A stretch of DNA of 64,000 nucleotides from assembly GCA_030374765.1 (NCBI GenBank), contig JARGXX010000117.1:620001-684000 (forward strand), written 5' to 3'. Every line of letters begins with the position of its first letter. Positions within the stretch are counted from its first letter, which is position 1. Origin of the DNA: Agarophyton chilense (taxonomy: Eukaryota; Rhodophyta; Florideophyceae; Gracilariales; Gracilariaceae). The position numbers were made by a program, and so were the translations under genes. The notes below the pieces were generated by a model. The model was not told the origin of the DNA and did not search any database. It was given only the letters and a program-made list of their open reading frames with translations. This document shows, piece after piece, positions 1 to 10,406 of this stretch.

Positions 1-1817
1 CACCTAGAAGGATGTTGGGACTTACCTGAAGAAGATGCTTTGCAGAACACCGACATGGCAACGCAGATACTAACCCTAGAGAAAACGAACGTCATGCCCG
101 TAACCTGAGAGGAATTTCTACGAGGACAGGCCCAGGATGCGTAATGCAGAACCCTGGCTGACCAAATTGGTTTCAAAAGATAACCGTTCGATGTGGACCA
201 CAATGGGTATATCGTGAGAAGGTCAACCTTGGATGGTAGCCTTCAAAAGGTGGTTCTGAAGGCACTGCGCCCGACAGTCTTGTATCTCGGGCACTACCCG
301 CGACTATCGGGACACCCCGGTGCCACCAGGATGTATTACACCTTGAGGCAACAGTTCTACTGGCCTCATATGGCCCATGATGTCTATACCTTTGTAGGTC
401 AGTGCCAATCCTGTGTTCGTACCCGCGATGGTATTCGAAAGCATCAAAAATACCTCAAGCTGTTTCCAGCAGCGGATCCGCTGGAGTTTGTTGCGAAAGA
501 CCTTCTAGGACAACTTCCCAAGACCAAGAACGTGTATCAGCACATTCTGGGGATAATTGACAGGTTCCCGAAGCTCACGAGAGCGATACCTTTAAAGGGT
601 ACGAAGTCAACAACGCTGGCGATCGCGTTCCTCAACAATTGGGTCCACCCGTATGGCTCACCACTGTACCTACTCACCGATAATGGATCAAACCTGGCAT
701 CGAGTTCTTCGAAGCAGTCTGTAACCTCTTGGGTATCAAGCACTATTTTACGACTGCTTACCACCCGCAGACAAACGGACAGGTCGAGCGCTTTAACCAC
801 AAATTGGTATCAAGGCTACGACACTATACAGAAGAGCACCAAACTGGGTAGGATGAGCTGGTGCAACCGCTCACCTACTCCTATAACCTTCAGGTACACC
901 GGTCAACGCAGACCACTCCCTTTGATTTGGTTCTTTCGCGACACCCCCCAGGTATTGTAGTGCAGGGAGATCATACCACCAGCACTGCAGCTGGCGCACT
1001 GACGCCTGCCCAGGTCAAGCGAAATACGCTTGTGAGGTTGAGGAGGGCTCTCAAACATGCAGAGCGCCACCTCATTGCAGCCCAGAAGCGGTACAAGGCC
1101 GACGGCGACCGTAGGGTAACCGAAGTGGTCTCTGTATCTTCGGGAAAATATGTCTACATAGACAATCCATCCTCAAGTAAACGACCACGACCGGGTGATG
1201 AAGCGGACGATGAAGCTATTAATAGAGATATCAATTCGAAGCTTCTACCCAAATCAGTGGGACCTTATAAGGTATTGAACGCATCAGACCACACCGTTAC
1301 GGTTAAACAAGATGGAATACCGAATACGGTATCAATTGACCGTATTACGGTAGCACCTGAAACCGTTCAACATGGCATTGAGTCAGGCACCTTAGCCCGA
1401 GAGCCCAGAGCGGTAGCTCTGCGAACTCGACCCTCGGAGGACCCCACCCCAATTGAGGTAAACGATGACCTTCAACGGGATGATCCGGATTACAACCCTC
1501 TAACAGGGACGGAAATTGAACCTCAAACGGTAAAAGCGGGAGCTCCCGACCCGGCTCCCACACAGGAAGCTCCCAACTCGGAACCTATGAACCCTCGAGG
1601 TAGCGTTCCCCCGAAAGATCAGGACCAAACCTCAGAGAAATTTTCGGTTGACCGTCTGGTGGGCCACACGCGAACCTACAATGGTCTGAAGTACACCGTA
1701 AGGTGGTACAGCTGGGGGCCAGATGAGGACACCCTCAAACCCCCAGCCGCAATACCCCCACACTTCCGTATCAGGTATTGGCGCCGTCGCAAGGAGCAGA
1801 TGCCTGCAGACGGCTAA
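1..1817 (+). pseudogene. Integrase and chromodomain region of outer retroelement (fossil)
   Basis: An H-x-H...C-x2-C zinc-binding module (histidines in a YPRLSGHPG context, cysteines in QCQSC) is followed by the integrase core, with VAKDLLG and LLTDNGS carrying the first two catalytic acidic positions. It ends in a chromodomain (VDRLVGH, YTVRWY, GPDED). The order matches Ty3/gypsy chromoviruses and the inner element's integrase is clearly related. The region is degenerate and is annotated as a fossil, not a host gene. Confidence 0.85.
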
Positions 1818-2170
1818 CCTTAGACCTTAGTGGTGCTCAGGCCTAAGGAACGGGGAGAAAAGACGTCGTTCTCCACAGAAGGTGGACGCATATGCGTGTC
1901 AGATTACCTACAAGGGAGGACACGAAAGAACAACCGAATGTAACAGTAGAAGAGACAAGAAGAGACAACAATTTACTTGAAGAAGGAAACACTAAGGAAG
2001 TCAAGTGAAAAACGGCCGCCACAAGAACCTCAAAGGTGAAGCGACAGAAAGTCTAGCACCCGAATCCGGGAGTAGAAGGCCCTGTCCGTTTAGGAGCAGT
2101 GGGATCGGGAGGACCCGTGTTATTGACTACCCACGAAGGAAAACTGGCAGAAACGCTAGGATCCATCGAC
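1818..2170. other. Tail-to-tail spacer in outer retroelement
   Basis: This stretch separates the converging ends of the pol and antisense reading frames of the outer element. I see no coding signal of its own and no strong secondary structure. Confidence 0.5.
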
Positions 2171-3997
2171 CTAGGAGGTAGCGAAGGAGCGGTAGCCCCT
2201 CCACTGGGGAGAGGAGTCGAAACCAACAGAGGTTGAACGGGAGGAACCGCCGGAGTTGGTTGCAAAAACCGCAGGGTTCAAGGTAGCACCTAGAAGGGGA
2301 TCCGTCAAAGGATCAGAGGGCGCTGTAGCAGAGACGCTCGCCAGATTGGCAACCTGACGGGTGGCCAGTTGGTATATGTCCAACTTGAACTGATTCTGGA
2401 ACTCACCAAGCTGGTTCAGCGCCTTTATGTATTGCGCATGGAGCGGCAGCAAACCTTCAAGGAGCGTTAATGAAGCAACCACGGAGGTAGACCCAGCCTT
2501 CTGAAAGTTGGTGACGCAAGCCTGGTAAATTCGAGCCAGCAAACCGACCACGGCCGGAGAATCCATCATAGGTTGAGGCGGAGGACGAGCAATACCCGCC
2601 AACAGAGGTCGACCCGGACCAGCAACCCGCGAGGAGCTCGGTTGAGTAGGAGTCACACCCGTAGGGGTAGGCGACTTACGACCTTGAGGTAACGGCTCTG
2701 ACAGGAAGGGACCAGCATCACGACCAACCGGTGTCTCCGCAGTACCTTGATAAGGTTCGGGGCTCGCGGGAGCTCCATAAACAGGAGGCTCTCCGGGATA
2801 ATATTGGGCATGGTGAGGCAAAATCTTCCATGGTGCGGGATCGAAAGCCTCCCAACTTTGATGGGAATTCCAATGGTAATTCTTGCTCTGCTCGAAATGC
2901 GAGTCCAAACTCTTCACGGTATAATCGGTCCCCTGAACGATGTTCTCGTAACCAAATCGGAAAATATCCTGGATAACCCTCGGAGGTATGAAGAAGATGC
3001 GACCTACAGGTTGAACACTATCTGTGTATATATCCGAGTCGGGATTACGACAATCCCAATCGATACCGTAACGGGCGGCCTCGAGAGCCAGGATGGCAAC
3101 CAACACGGTCCACTCCGAGAGGGTATTCGACCAAATGAGGTAATATCGCTCTAGGTTCCGGGAGATCTGACTCCCGAAGTACGTCAAAACCGGCGGAGTG
3201 GGCACGCTCGGCGACAACGGAACCTCATAGGACTCCCACCAATCTTGTCGCAGCACGTACCGATCGCCTCTACCCTTCGTAGGTTGTGAGAAGTACTCGA
3301 CGTTATGAAACATATGCATAAAGCAAGTGTAAGAGTTGCGAGTGCGAACGCGACTCTCCGTCGCTGCACCCTCGCCCCACCTACTATGGTCAGCCCAATT
3401 GATTGTGGTGAAGGACCGACTCAGGGAAACCAATTCAGGTGAAACCGGAAGGTAAGTTTCCGGAATAAACGGGTACTGGCACACTCGCACCACCAATCGA
3501 CGGTAATAATCCAGATCCGGTTCGATATGCACATACGAGAAGTCGCTCGGATAGATCGGTGGGATGTAATAACTCAAAGGTGTATGACGCTGCCGGCTCT
3601 GGTAACATTCCATTCAACCCTAACGAGCTTGAGACTCTTGGTTCCTTTTCTTCAAGAGCAACGGGACGGAGCGGAAGCGCTCGCAGTCCCAACGGAACAA
3701 ACCCAAGTAGGTATCCAATTGCGGTCTAGTGAGAGCTGCTGGCAATGACGAATTCCCCACCGCCACAGGCCAATCGTGCTTCAACAGGTCACTGTGAGTC
3801 ACCTGGTCGAAGGCAATACCAAAAGGTTCATACTGATTCGTCGTCCGATTCGCCACATTAAACGCGGAATTGTGAGCCCAATTGGTTTGTGTTGTCGGAG
3901 GAAGTCCACCACTGTGTTGGTATGGGTCAGCCGGAGTCCCAGGGGAGAACTTTGTCGCAGGGAAAGGCACGCTGCGAAAACCAATATTGGTAAGCGT
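2171..3997 (-). pseudogene. Antisense ORF of outer retroelement, downstream part (fossil)
   Basis: A long reading frame runs opposite to pol between the chromodomain and the 3' end of the outer element. No known domain was recognised. It resembles the antisense ORF of the inner element (4937-6892): both contain RYVL, then WW, then PPV(L/I)TY(F/Y)GS, followed by a similar EW-rich helix-like block. The last third is rich in Pro, Gly and Ser. The inner element is inserted at 3997, and the part nearer this ORF's start resumes at 16027. It ends about 350 bp from the pol end, tail-to-tail. It is retroelement-borne and broken; its function is unknown. Confidence 0.75.
3993..3997. repeat. Target-site duplication AGCGT, left copy
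   Basis: AGCGT lies immediately left of the inner element's LTR and recurs immediately right of the other LTR at 16027-16031. Five bases is the usual duplication length for Ty3/gypsy integration. It shows that the inner element entered as one unit and that its two LTRs have not recombined with another copy. Confidence 0.93.
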
Positions 3998-4919
3998 TGT
4001 AGTGCAACGCCAAGGGCGGCGGAAACACACGAAGATGTCCGAGTCTTCCTCGAAGGAGGGTAGCACGGCGACGGAGCCTCTCCGGAGTGAACACGACTAA
4101 GTCGGGGTGTAAGGCCGAGGTTCACCGGCACGCCAAGCGGGGAGAGTGCGGGATGCTAGAAGGGAGCAGACCAGGTATGAGCTGTATTCCACGGGAGTAA
4201 GCAAGTCTCGAGATCGAGTAATGCACCCACAGGAGTGGCGGCAAACCCGGTAAGCCGGCGCGCGGCACACGCGCGAGCGGCACGAATACCCAACCACAAA
4301 GCAAAAGGGGGAGCTACCACGAGAGTGGGTAAGCGATAAAGGGGGGACCACCCAGTGGAGGCGATCGGGGGCATGGGCCACGAGAGCCAAAAGAAATATG
4401 TAGCAAACCCAATACTGGGGCGAGAACACGGCAGTGGTATGAAAGATATACACGCTAACAGCGGTGAGTCTCCTGTTAACGCAGGGTGGATAAGTCTACC
4501 GTTAGTAAAGCGGCTTCTCTTCCGTAAAGTGTGGAAGACTCGCGAAAGCAGAAAAAGACTTAGAGCCAAGAACCCTGGTTGGGAAGGTTTACTGAGTGTC
4601 AGGGCGAGATCGCCCTGGCACTATATAGTGTAGAATACTGTAAAGAGCTCCCTAACCTACTGTAATAAAGCTAAATAAATAGAGAAATATCCAGATATGC
4701 TGTGCCAACCTGTCCCGGGCCACCCGTGGTACACGTGGGTAAGTCACACCCGAATCGGGGCCACGGCGCACGGCCGCCGGTGCACTTCGCGTACAACGCG
4801 GATACACCTGGCTACGCCAGCCTGCTAGTAGCGGTATTACTCATAGATCTCACAAGTATCGCCCGAGGCGGAAAAACAACCAAGTCCTGGAAAACGGCCC
4901 TCACGAGGTTTTCACTTCA
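3998..4919 (-). repeat. LTR of inner element (3' LTR relative to pol)
   Basis: A 922-bp direct repeat of 15105-16026, starting TGTAGTGC and ending ACTTCA on the plus strand. It contains a perfect 12-bp palindrome CACTATATAGTG at 4619-4630 that can act as a TATA-like element on either strand, and AATAAA-like sequence just to its right. The left boundary is fixed by the AGCGT duplication, the right by the end of LTR identity and the polypurine tract. Confidence 0.95.
4619..4630. promoter_or_regulatory. Palindromic TATA-like element in LTR
   Basis: CACTATATAGTG is a perfect palindrome containing TATATA, inside the LTR. On the minus strand it could serve the gag-pol transcript when in the 5' LTR. 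On the plus strand it lies about 300 bp upstream of the antisense ORF. The copy in the other LTR is almost identical. Promoter function is inferred only. Confidence 0.4.
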
Positions 4920-4933
4920 TATCCCCCTCCTGA
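4920..4933 (-). other. Polypurine tract of inner element
   Basis: Read on the minus strand, this is an AGGAGGGGGATA-type purine run directly abutting the 3' LTR. That is the expected place and composition of the plus-strand priming site of LTR retroelements, and it confirms the element's orientation. Confidence 0.75.
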
Positions 4934-4936
4934 GGC

Positions 4937-6892
4937 GTGAATACGACATCCGCGATGGTGGGCGACGCGCCGAGACGAAGGCATAAGAGTGCAACCAGCT
5001 CGCTGGGATCCATTTCATCCGATGCCAACAAACGCAGTGCGGCAAAACTCCAGTCTCGTGGCAACAATCGTTCTCAACGTTCCATCTCAACCGAATCCGC
5101 ATCCTTGCGTGCCAGTCCTTCGATTCCTCGGCATCGTCTTTCGCTTCGCCGGTCTCCTCTTCCGGTCATCCGGCCTCTTCGCTCACCGATGAGCAACTAA
5201 AACAATCAACCCAACCGTCTCCCTGCGGGGTACTTCTCCGGCTTCCGGTCCGCTCCGCTTCCGCAAAACGCGTCATCGGCTGCGCCGCAGATTCCTATCG
5301 CGAACGCGGCTGCTGCTCCGTACGGAATGCTCCCCCCGAGAGGGTGGCCGCCATACGACATGCTTGTCGGGCGCCATCCTGGGCATCATGCGTCCGTTCT
5401 CCGGCTTGCGCCGTGGTTCCACCCGATTGCGGTGTTAAACGAAGCGCTCATAGCGATGTACACCGATGGAAACGGGATGCTTCCGGGCGATATTCCGGCC
5501 GTGGCGACAACTTTGTTGGATTGGCGACGCCGCGTAGAGGTTCCGGTCCATGCTGTGGCGCGCCGGGGTAGTGAAACCTCGGCTTCCGCTCATGCGGCCT
5601 TCGTCCTTCTTGGCCATCAACGGCTTCGCCGGGCTCCTTTCGAATATCCCATCCCCGATGGTCTCGGCATTGACATTCGGCATTACCGCACTCAAGGTGA
5701 GATTGGTTACGTCGACCGCCTGGTGGGTTTGGAAACACTCTCGTGGAGGGGCATCCCGATAGCACGGCAAGAGGCCATGTGCTGGACGCGACCGATTATC
5801 CGGGCAGAATTCCGCTACATGCGTCGACTTGCGCGGGCCAACTTCCTCGCCCTGATCCGCTTCGAGCGTTGAGCACGATCCCGATTCGGGTATTTGGTCC
5901 CGTATCAGAACGTGGAGATCGAACGCCTTCGCGTGGCCGACCGACGGGGTCGCTATGTCCTCATTCCACCGTGGTGGCCGAACCTCGAGGCCTGCCGGGG
6001 CTGTTACATCGAGCTGCCACCAGTCATCACGTATTATGGTTCGTACCTCATCGAGGATCCCGAGTCCGGACTGTAGTCCGTGGTGATTACCGAATGGGCA
6101 GTCCGCGCGGCGGTGTTCATCCTCTGGGAGGTGTATGACCAGTACAGACTGTGGTTCCTCCAGTTCCCGTTGAGGTCCGCGATTCGCAGCCTGGACCTGA
6201 GCATCTCACTTGGTGCAGTAACCAACGCCGAAGAAGTGGCGGGTCTTCTCGATTACATCGACCAGTTGGACTGGACCACCGTTCCGATTGAACAAAGCGG
6301 GCGCACCGTGGGTAGCCGGGGTGAGGACCTGTCACCAGGAAGGCGTACTCCCTTGGGAGGTGATTTCGTATACTTTGACCCTTGGGAAGGGCACGAAATC
6401 ACCGCGGAGGAAGCGAACGAACTCTGGTTTGCACCACGCCATATCCCCGAGGGGCATCCGATCGGTTCCGTGGACGCGGATGAATATTACCACGTCTACG
6501 ACGGCGACGATCCAATGGTGGACAACGAACCCGACGACGGGGAAGCGTACGCCGAGGCGGAGGTCGAGGGATCCGAAGCGGAAGGTCCCTATAACGCGGG
6601 GACGCCAGCCACGCCTTACGTGGATTTGGATAACCCCGCGGGGGCTGGGTCAGAGTACGCGGTAGCTGGACCACCTCCGGTTCCACCGGTGAATCTCCCA
6701 AGTGGTGAGGCGTCCGCCCCAGGCGATGCGAGCTCCGCTCCGGCGGGTCAAGCGGCCGTGATCTCCCAGTTCCTGCGACAGGTGGGGCTGGGGACCAACG
6801 CAGCGAGTGGCGATGTTGCCGCGATGCGCGAGGCCTTGATCACCCGCCTCCAGGGAGGTAACCAACCCGGGGGCGGTGAGCCGAACCCGTGA
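4937..6892 (+). pseudogene. Antisense ORF of inner retroelement (fossil)
   Basis: Coding-like sequence opposite to pol, beginning next to the 3' LTR and ending tail-to-tail with the chromodomain end. Its first part is basic and Ser-rich. The middle holds RYVL, PPWW and PPVITYYGS blocks shared with the antisense ORF of the outer element (2171-3997 and 16027-16625). The end is acidic then Pro/Ala/Gly-rich. No known domain was recognised. AATAAA at 6976-6981 follows its end. The copy has a few interruptions. Antisense extra ORFs downstream of pol are known in some plant Ty3/gypsy elements; whether this one is homologous to them cannot be told by eye. Confidence 0.72.
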
Positions 6893-6975
6893 CGGGGCAC
6901 GCGATCCTGATGGGGAGTTTTCCCTCGTGACTTAGAGTAGTATCCCGAGTGCGCGGTATTCCATCGATAGCTTCG

Positions 6976-6981
6976 AATAAA
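6976..6981 (+). terminator. Possible poly(A) signal after antisense ORF
   Basis: AATAAA about 85 bp after the end of the antisense ORF and before the pol end on the other strand. The position would suit 3' processing of a separate antisense transcript. The motif is short, so this is a weak call. Confidence 0.35.
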
Positions 6982-7071
6982 AACCAAGGGACTTGTGTAA
7001 CCCAAAACCTTCCTTCACTAGCCTGTTCTCAAGCAAACCTACTTCTCTTTTCTCTTCCACCGAGGTGGGTG

Positions 7072-10000
7072 TTATCTCACCTGGGCTTTAACAACCGATG
7101 CCGGGATTCCCGTCGGCGTTCTGCGGTGATATGACACCACCTTCGAACGTGGGAGATGTTCCATCGGCTCATCCGAATCCCATTCGGGCCCTAAACCGTA
7201 CCAACGGACGAGGTATTGAATATAACCATCCGGATGGTATGAGTGCTCCACTATGTGGTCGACCACGAACTACTTCTCGTAGACTTCCCGCCCTTGCGGT
7301 GTACGCGTCACCGGGCCAAACCGGTGTACGTCCGCAGGTGCGTGTGGGCTACTGTGCCCTTCCCCCGAGGAATCAATGGGTTGGCGTTGCCTTTCCATGC
7401 CCTGGGTAGGGGAACGAACCGGGTTCCGGGTTGCCTTGGCCGCTTGGCGGGTTGCTTCCGCCAAGGCGTCATGACGAAGAGCGTCAGTTCGACGGCTTCG
7501 GCCGGAGGCCTTCCCGTGGGGCAATTCAACCAGTTTTTGGGTCGGAATGCTTTCCGAGAATTCTCGTGCAGAGGCCACCCTTCGAGGGAACGCGGAATCA
7601 TCCCAAGGCTGGGTTTCGCGGTCGCGTTCCGCGAGTCGTCGGGGTGAAATCCGTCGCGACTGTGCTGGACTTGACGCGGGAGGCGGTTTCATCACGGGGC
7701 GTTGTGCCTTGCCGAGTGAGCCGCCTTGGGCGTTGATTGGCGTATCTCCTGAGCCGGGTGTCGTCTGGTCACGTGACACGTCCGGCTGATGGCTGGGAGT
7801 ACTCCGCGCCGTGCTGCGTTCCGCCTCCTCACGTGAGGGCGTGTGCAACGGCGCTGCCGGTATGTCTGCTCGCTTGGGCGACGAAGTACCGCGACGGGCG
7901 TGCAACTCCGTGTCAACTGTGCCTTCCTCACCAACGGGCGGCGAAGTGCGCGGCGAGGAACCCCTGCGGGGAGCGAGTTCGTCCTCAACTATCCCTTTCG
8001 AGGGTTCAACTTCACTCGGCGACGAGGTGCTTCCGTCCTTGACGGGCACATTCTCCGGGGTGACCGGTGGGCCTTCGACAACGCTTTCGGGGTCAACCGA
8101 GACACTCGGAGCGCGTCCGCCACTGCGCGCGGGTTCTGAACCAGCATCAAGCGTGCTGGGTGTGAATCTCCCGTCTGCTACGGTGTGCTTGCCCGGCTTA
8201 GCCGGTGTGTCCTGCCGTACAGTACGAGGGACCACTTCCGATCGATTCGGCCTAGAGGGGCCTGCGAGGGCGTGCTCTAAGTTTTCCAGCGTAGCTGGTG
8301 TCGACGAACCGTGACCCACGGGCTGCGGGTCAACGCTCGACGGCATAGCCGGTCCAGTATCGCGAGGGCGAACAGCATCCTGCGACGATTTTGATTTCGC
8401 TTCGGCGAGAGGGTTTCCACTACGTGGTGCGTCCTGTAGAGTAGAGTCCCCGTGTGGAATGCAATCAGACGCAGATGCGGTGGCGCTTCCCATAGAGGGT
8501 TCAGCAACGGCTGTAGCGCGCAAATGCGGAGATGGCACATCGGTAGACGGGACGTCCGGATCACCGTTGTTCTTGCTGGTGTGTCCAGGAGTTAGTGCAC
8601 CACGGTTGTCATGACGTGACGAAGCGGTTTCCGTCTCTCGACGAGAGTTATGAGCCTCCTCCCCCTCCTGAGACGGAGCGGCATGGGGAGTGGTTGAAAC
8701 GCCCAACAGGCGGGGGTAGACATCGGGCCGTGGCGTGAGAGAAGAAAGGCCATTCTAGCCTTGGTCCGATGAGATCGGCAAGTCAGAGAGTCCCCGGGTA
8801 GGGTGTGGTAACGCAGAAGGTCTGGAAACCACGGCAGTGGGCTGAGCCACTGTTGTGTGCCGAGCACCATCATCCTCAGAGAGGGATTGTTGACCCATTT
8901 CGGTTACTTCCAACGTCGGTGGCGGGGCGAGTACAACGCGGTCGCGGGAGATCCGCTCATGAGCGTCGACAATTTCCACCACGATGATGTCGTCTTTCAC
9001 CGAAATGACCTTGTAAGGACCGTCCGCGACGGAAGAAAGCTTGTGCTTCTTTTCCTTTTCAGGGTTCCATTACTCCTTACGGACGAAGACGAAGTCACCG
9101 GCTTTGATTGGCGGGGCCTTACTGCGTACGCGAGAGTCGAAATCACGCTTGTAAGTGGCTTGGGCACGAGCCATCGAGCTTCGGGCGACCGGGATCAGCT
9201 TCGTAAGCCACTCTTTCCACCTGTGGCGATAATCCTTCACGGAAGGGAACGCATCCAGCGTGGGCTGGGGTTCTAACGCGACAGCGGGCGGAGGGCGGGA
9301 CAAGACCAGTTCGAATGGAGTCAAGCCCGTAGTACGGTGTACCTGCGTATTGTACGCGAACGTCAAGGCGTCGGTATATAAATCCCATGTCTTTGGGTGG
9401 TCGGCCCCGTAAGAACGGAGAGACGCTAATAGCGTTCGGTTAAACTGCTCCACTTGCCCATTACACTGGGGGTGATAGGTCGTTGTGAACAGGTTCTTGA
9501 TGTCAAGAATCCTGCACACGTCCTCGAAAAATCGCGATGCGAACTGTTTTCCGTTATGGGATAGAAGATTAACCGGCGGGCCGTAGACGAATACCCAATG
9601 TGTTACAAATGCTTGTGCAACCGTGAAAGCGGATATCTTCCGTAGAGGTACGGTCCGAACCAGTTTTGAGAAACGATCCGTGATAACGAGTAAAAACTTA
9701 TGTCCACGTCGTGTGGTGAGGAGCTTACCGAGGATGTCAATGGCGACAAACTCGAGAGGAGCCCGTGCCGGGAATAGTTTCAACTTCGTTGAGTACTTGC
9801 GAAGTTTCACCCGATTCTTAGCACATTCGGTACAAAACCGCACCGTTGCGTAGCAATCCACCGCCATGGCGGGCCAGTAGAAATTCCTTCGCAAAGTGAG
9901 GTAGAGCTTCCGTCCACCGGCGTGTCCACCAAGTTTCGCATAGTGCGATAGATGCAAAACTCTAGACTGTAGAGTATGCGGCACCACGACTTGTGGGGAT

Positions 10001-10376
10001 GACTGAACCGTCCTGACGAGGTATCCAAGATCGTTCAACTCGAAAGGGAGTTGTGCACCGCCATTAAGCCAGGCGCGAATCTTCGTACAGAAGGGGTCAC
10101 CCTGCTGTTCTCTGACCATCTCCTCCGGGGGTATCGGCACAAAATACCCGGCGGGGGTTTCTCTGAATCGTCCGAGACGAGCAATGCGTCAATATCATCA
10201 TCTGATTCCGGGCTTTCGTTCCATTTATCGTGTAACCAATCCGGGTCCCCCGGTGTTCCATCGTCTACGACGAAGCAAGGTATATCCTCGTCATCGACGG
10301 CTAGAGCTTCCCCATTCGTGGGTAAACGCGAGAGGGCGTCCGCTTGCGCGTTCTGAGTGCCCTTCTTGTAGATCAC
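7072..10376 (-). pseudogene. Integrase, linker and chromodomain region of inner element (fossil)
   Basis: The integrase has an N-terminal H-H-C-C module (histidines in a SHYAKLGGHAG context, cysteines in FCTEC) and a core with VAIDILG and a D-N-G-K stretch, then TTYHPQCNGQVEQFNR containing the catalytic glutamate. A hydrophilic linker of roughly 500 residues, rich in Pro, Ser, Thr, Glu and Arg, separates it from a chromodomain (VDHIVEH, YLVRWYG, GPEWD, EPMEHLP). The long linker is unusual for the family. The region is interrupted in several places and is a fossil. Confidence 0.85.
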
Positions 10377-10406
10377 TTCAAAGTCATATTCCGCGAGGCG
10401 GAGTCT

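Larger units (their letters stand above)
1..3997 (+). mobile_element. Outer Ty3/gypsy chromovirus-type LTR retroelement, left part (fossil)
   Basis: This is the older of two nested LTR retroelements. The window opens inside its pol region, so its 5' LTR, gag, protease and reverse transcriptase lie to the left and are not seen. Visible parts, in order: integrase zinc-binding domain, integrase core, integrase C-terminal region with a chromodomain (to about 1817), then an antisense ORF on the minus strand from about 3997 down to 2171. The sequence is interrupted at 3997 by insertion of the inner element and resumes at 16027. The copy is broken, with several interruptions in the visible part. Age cannot be dated from LTRs here, but it must be older than the element inserted in it. 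Confidence 0.88.
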
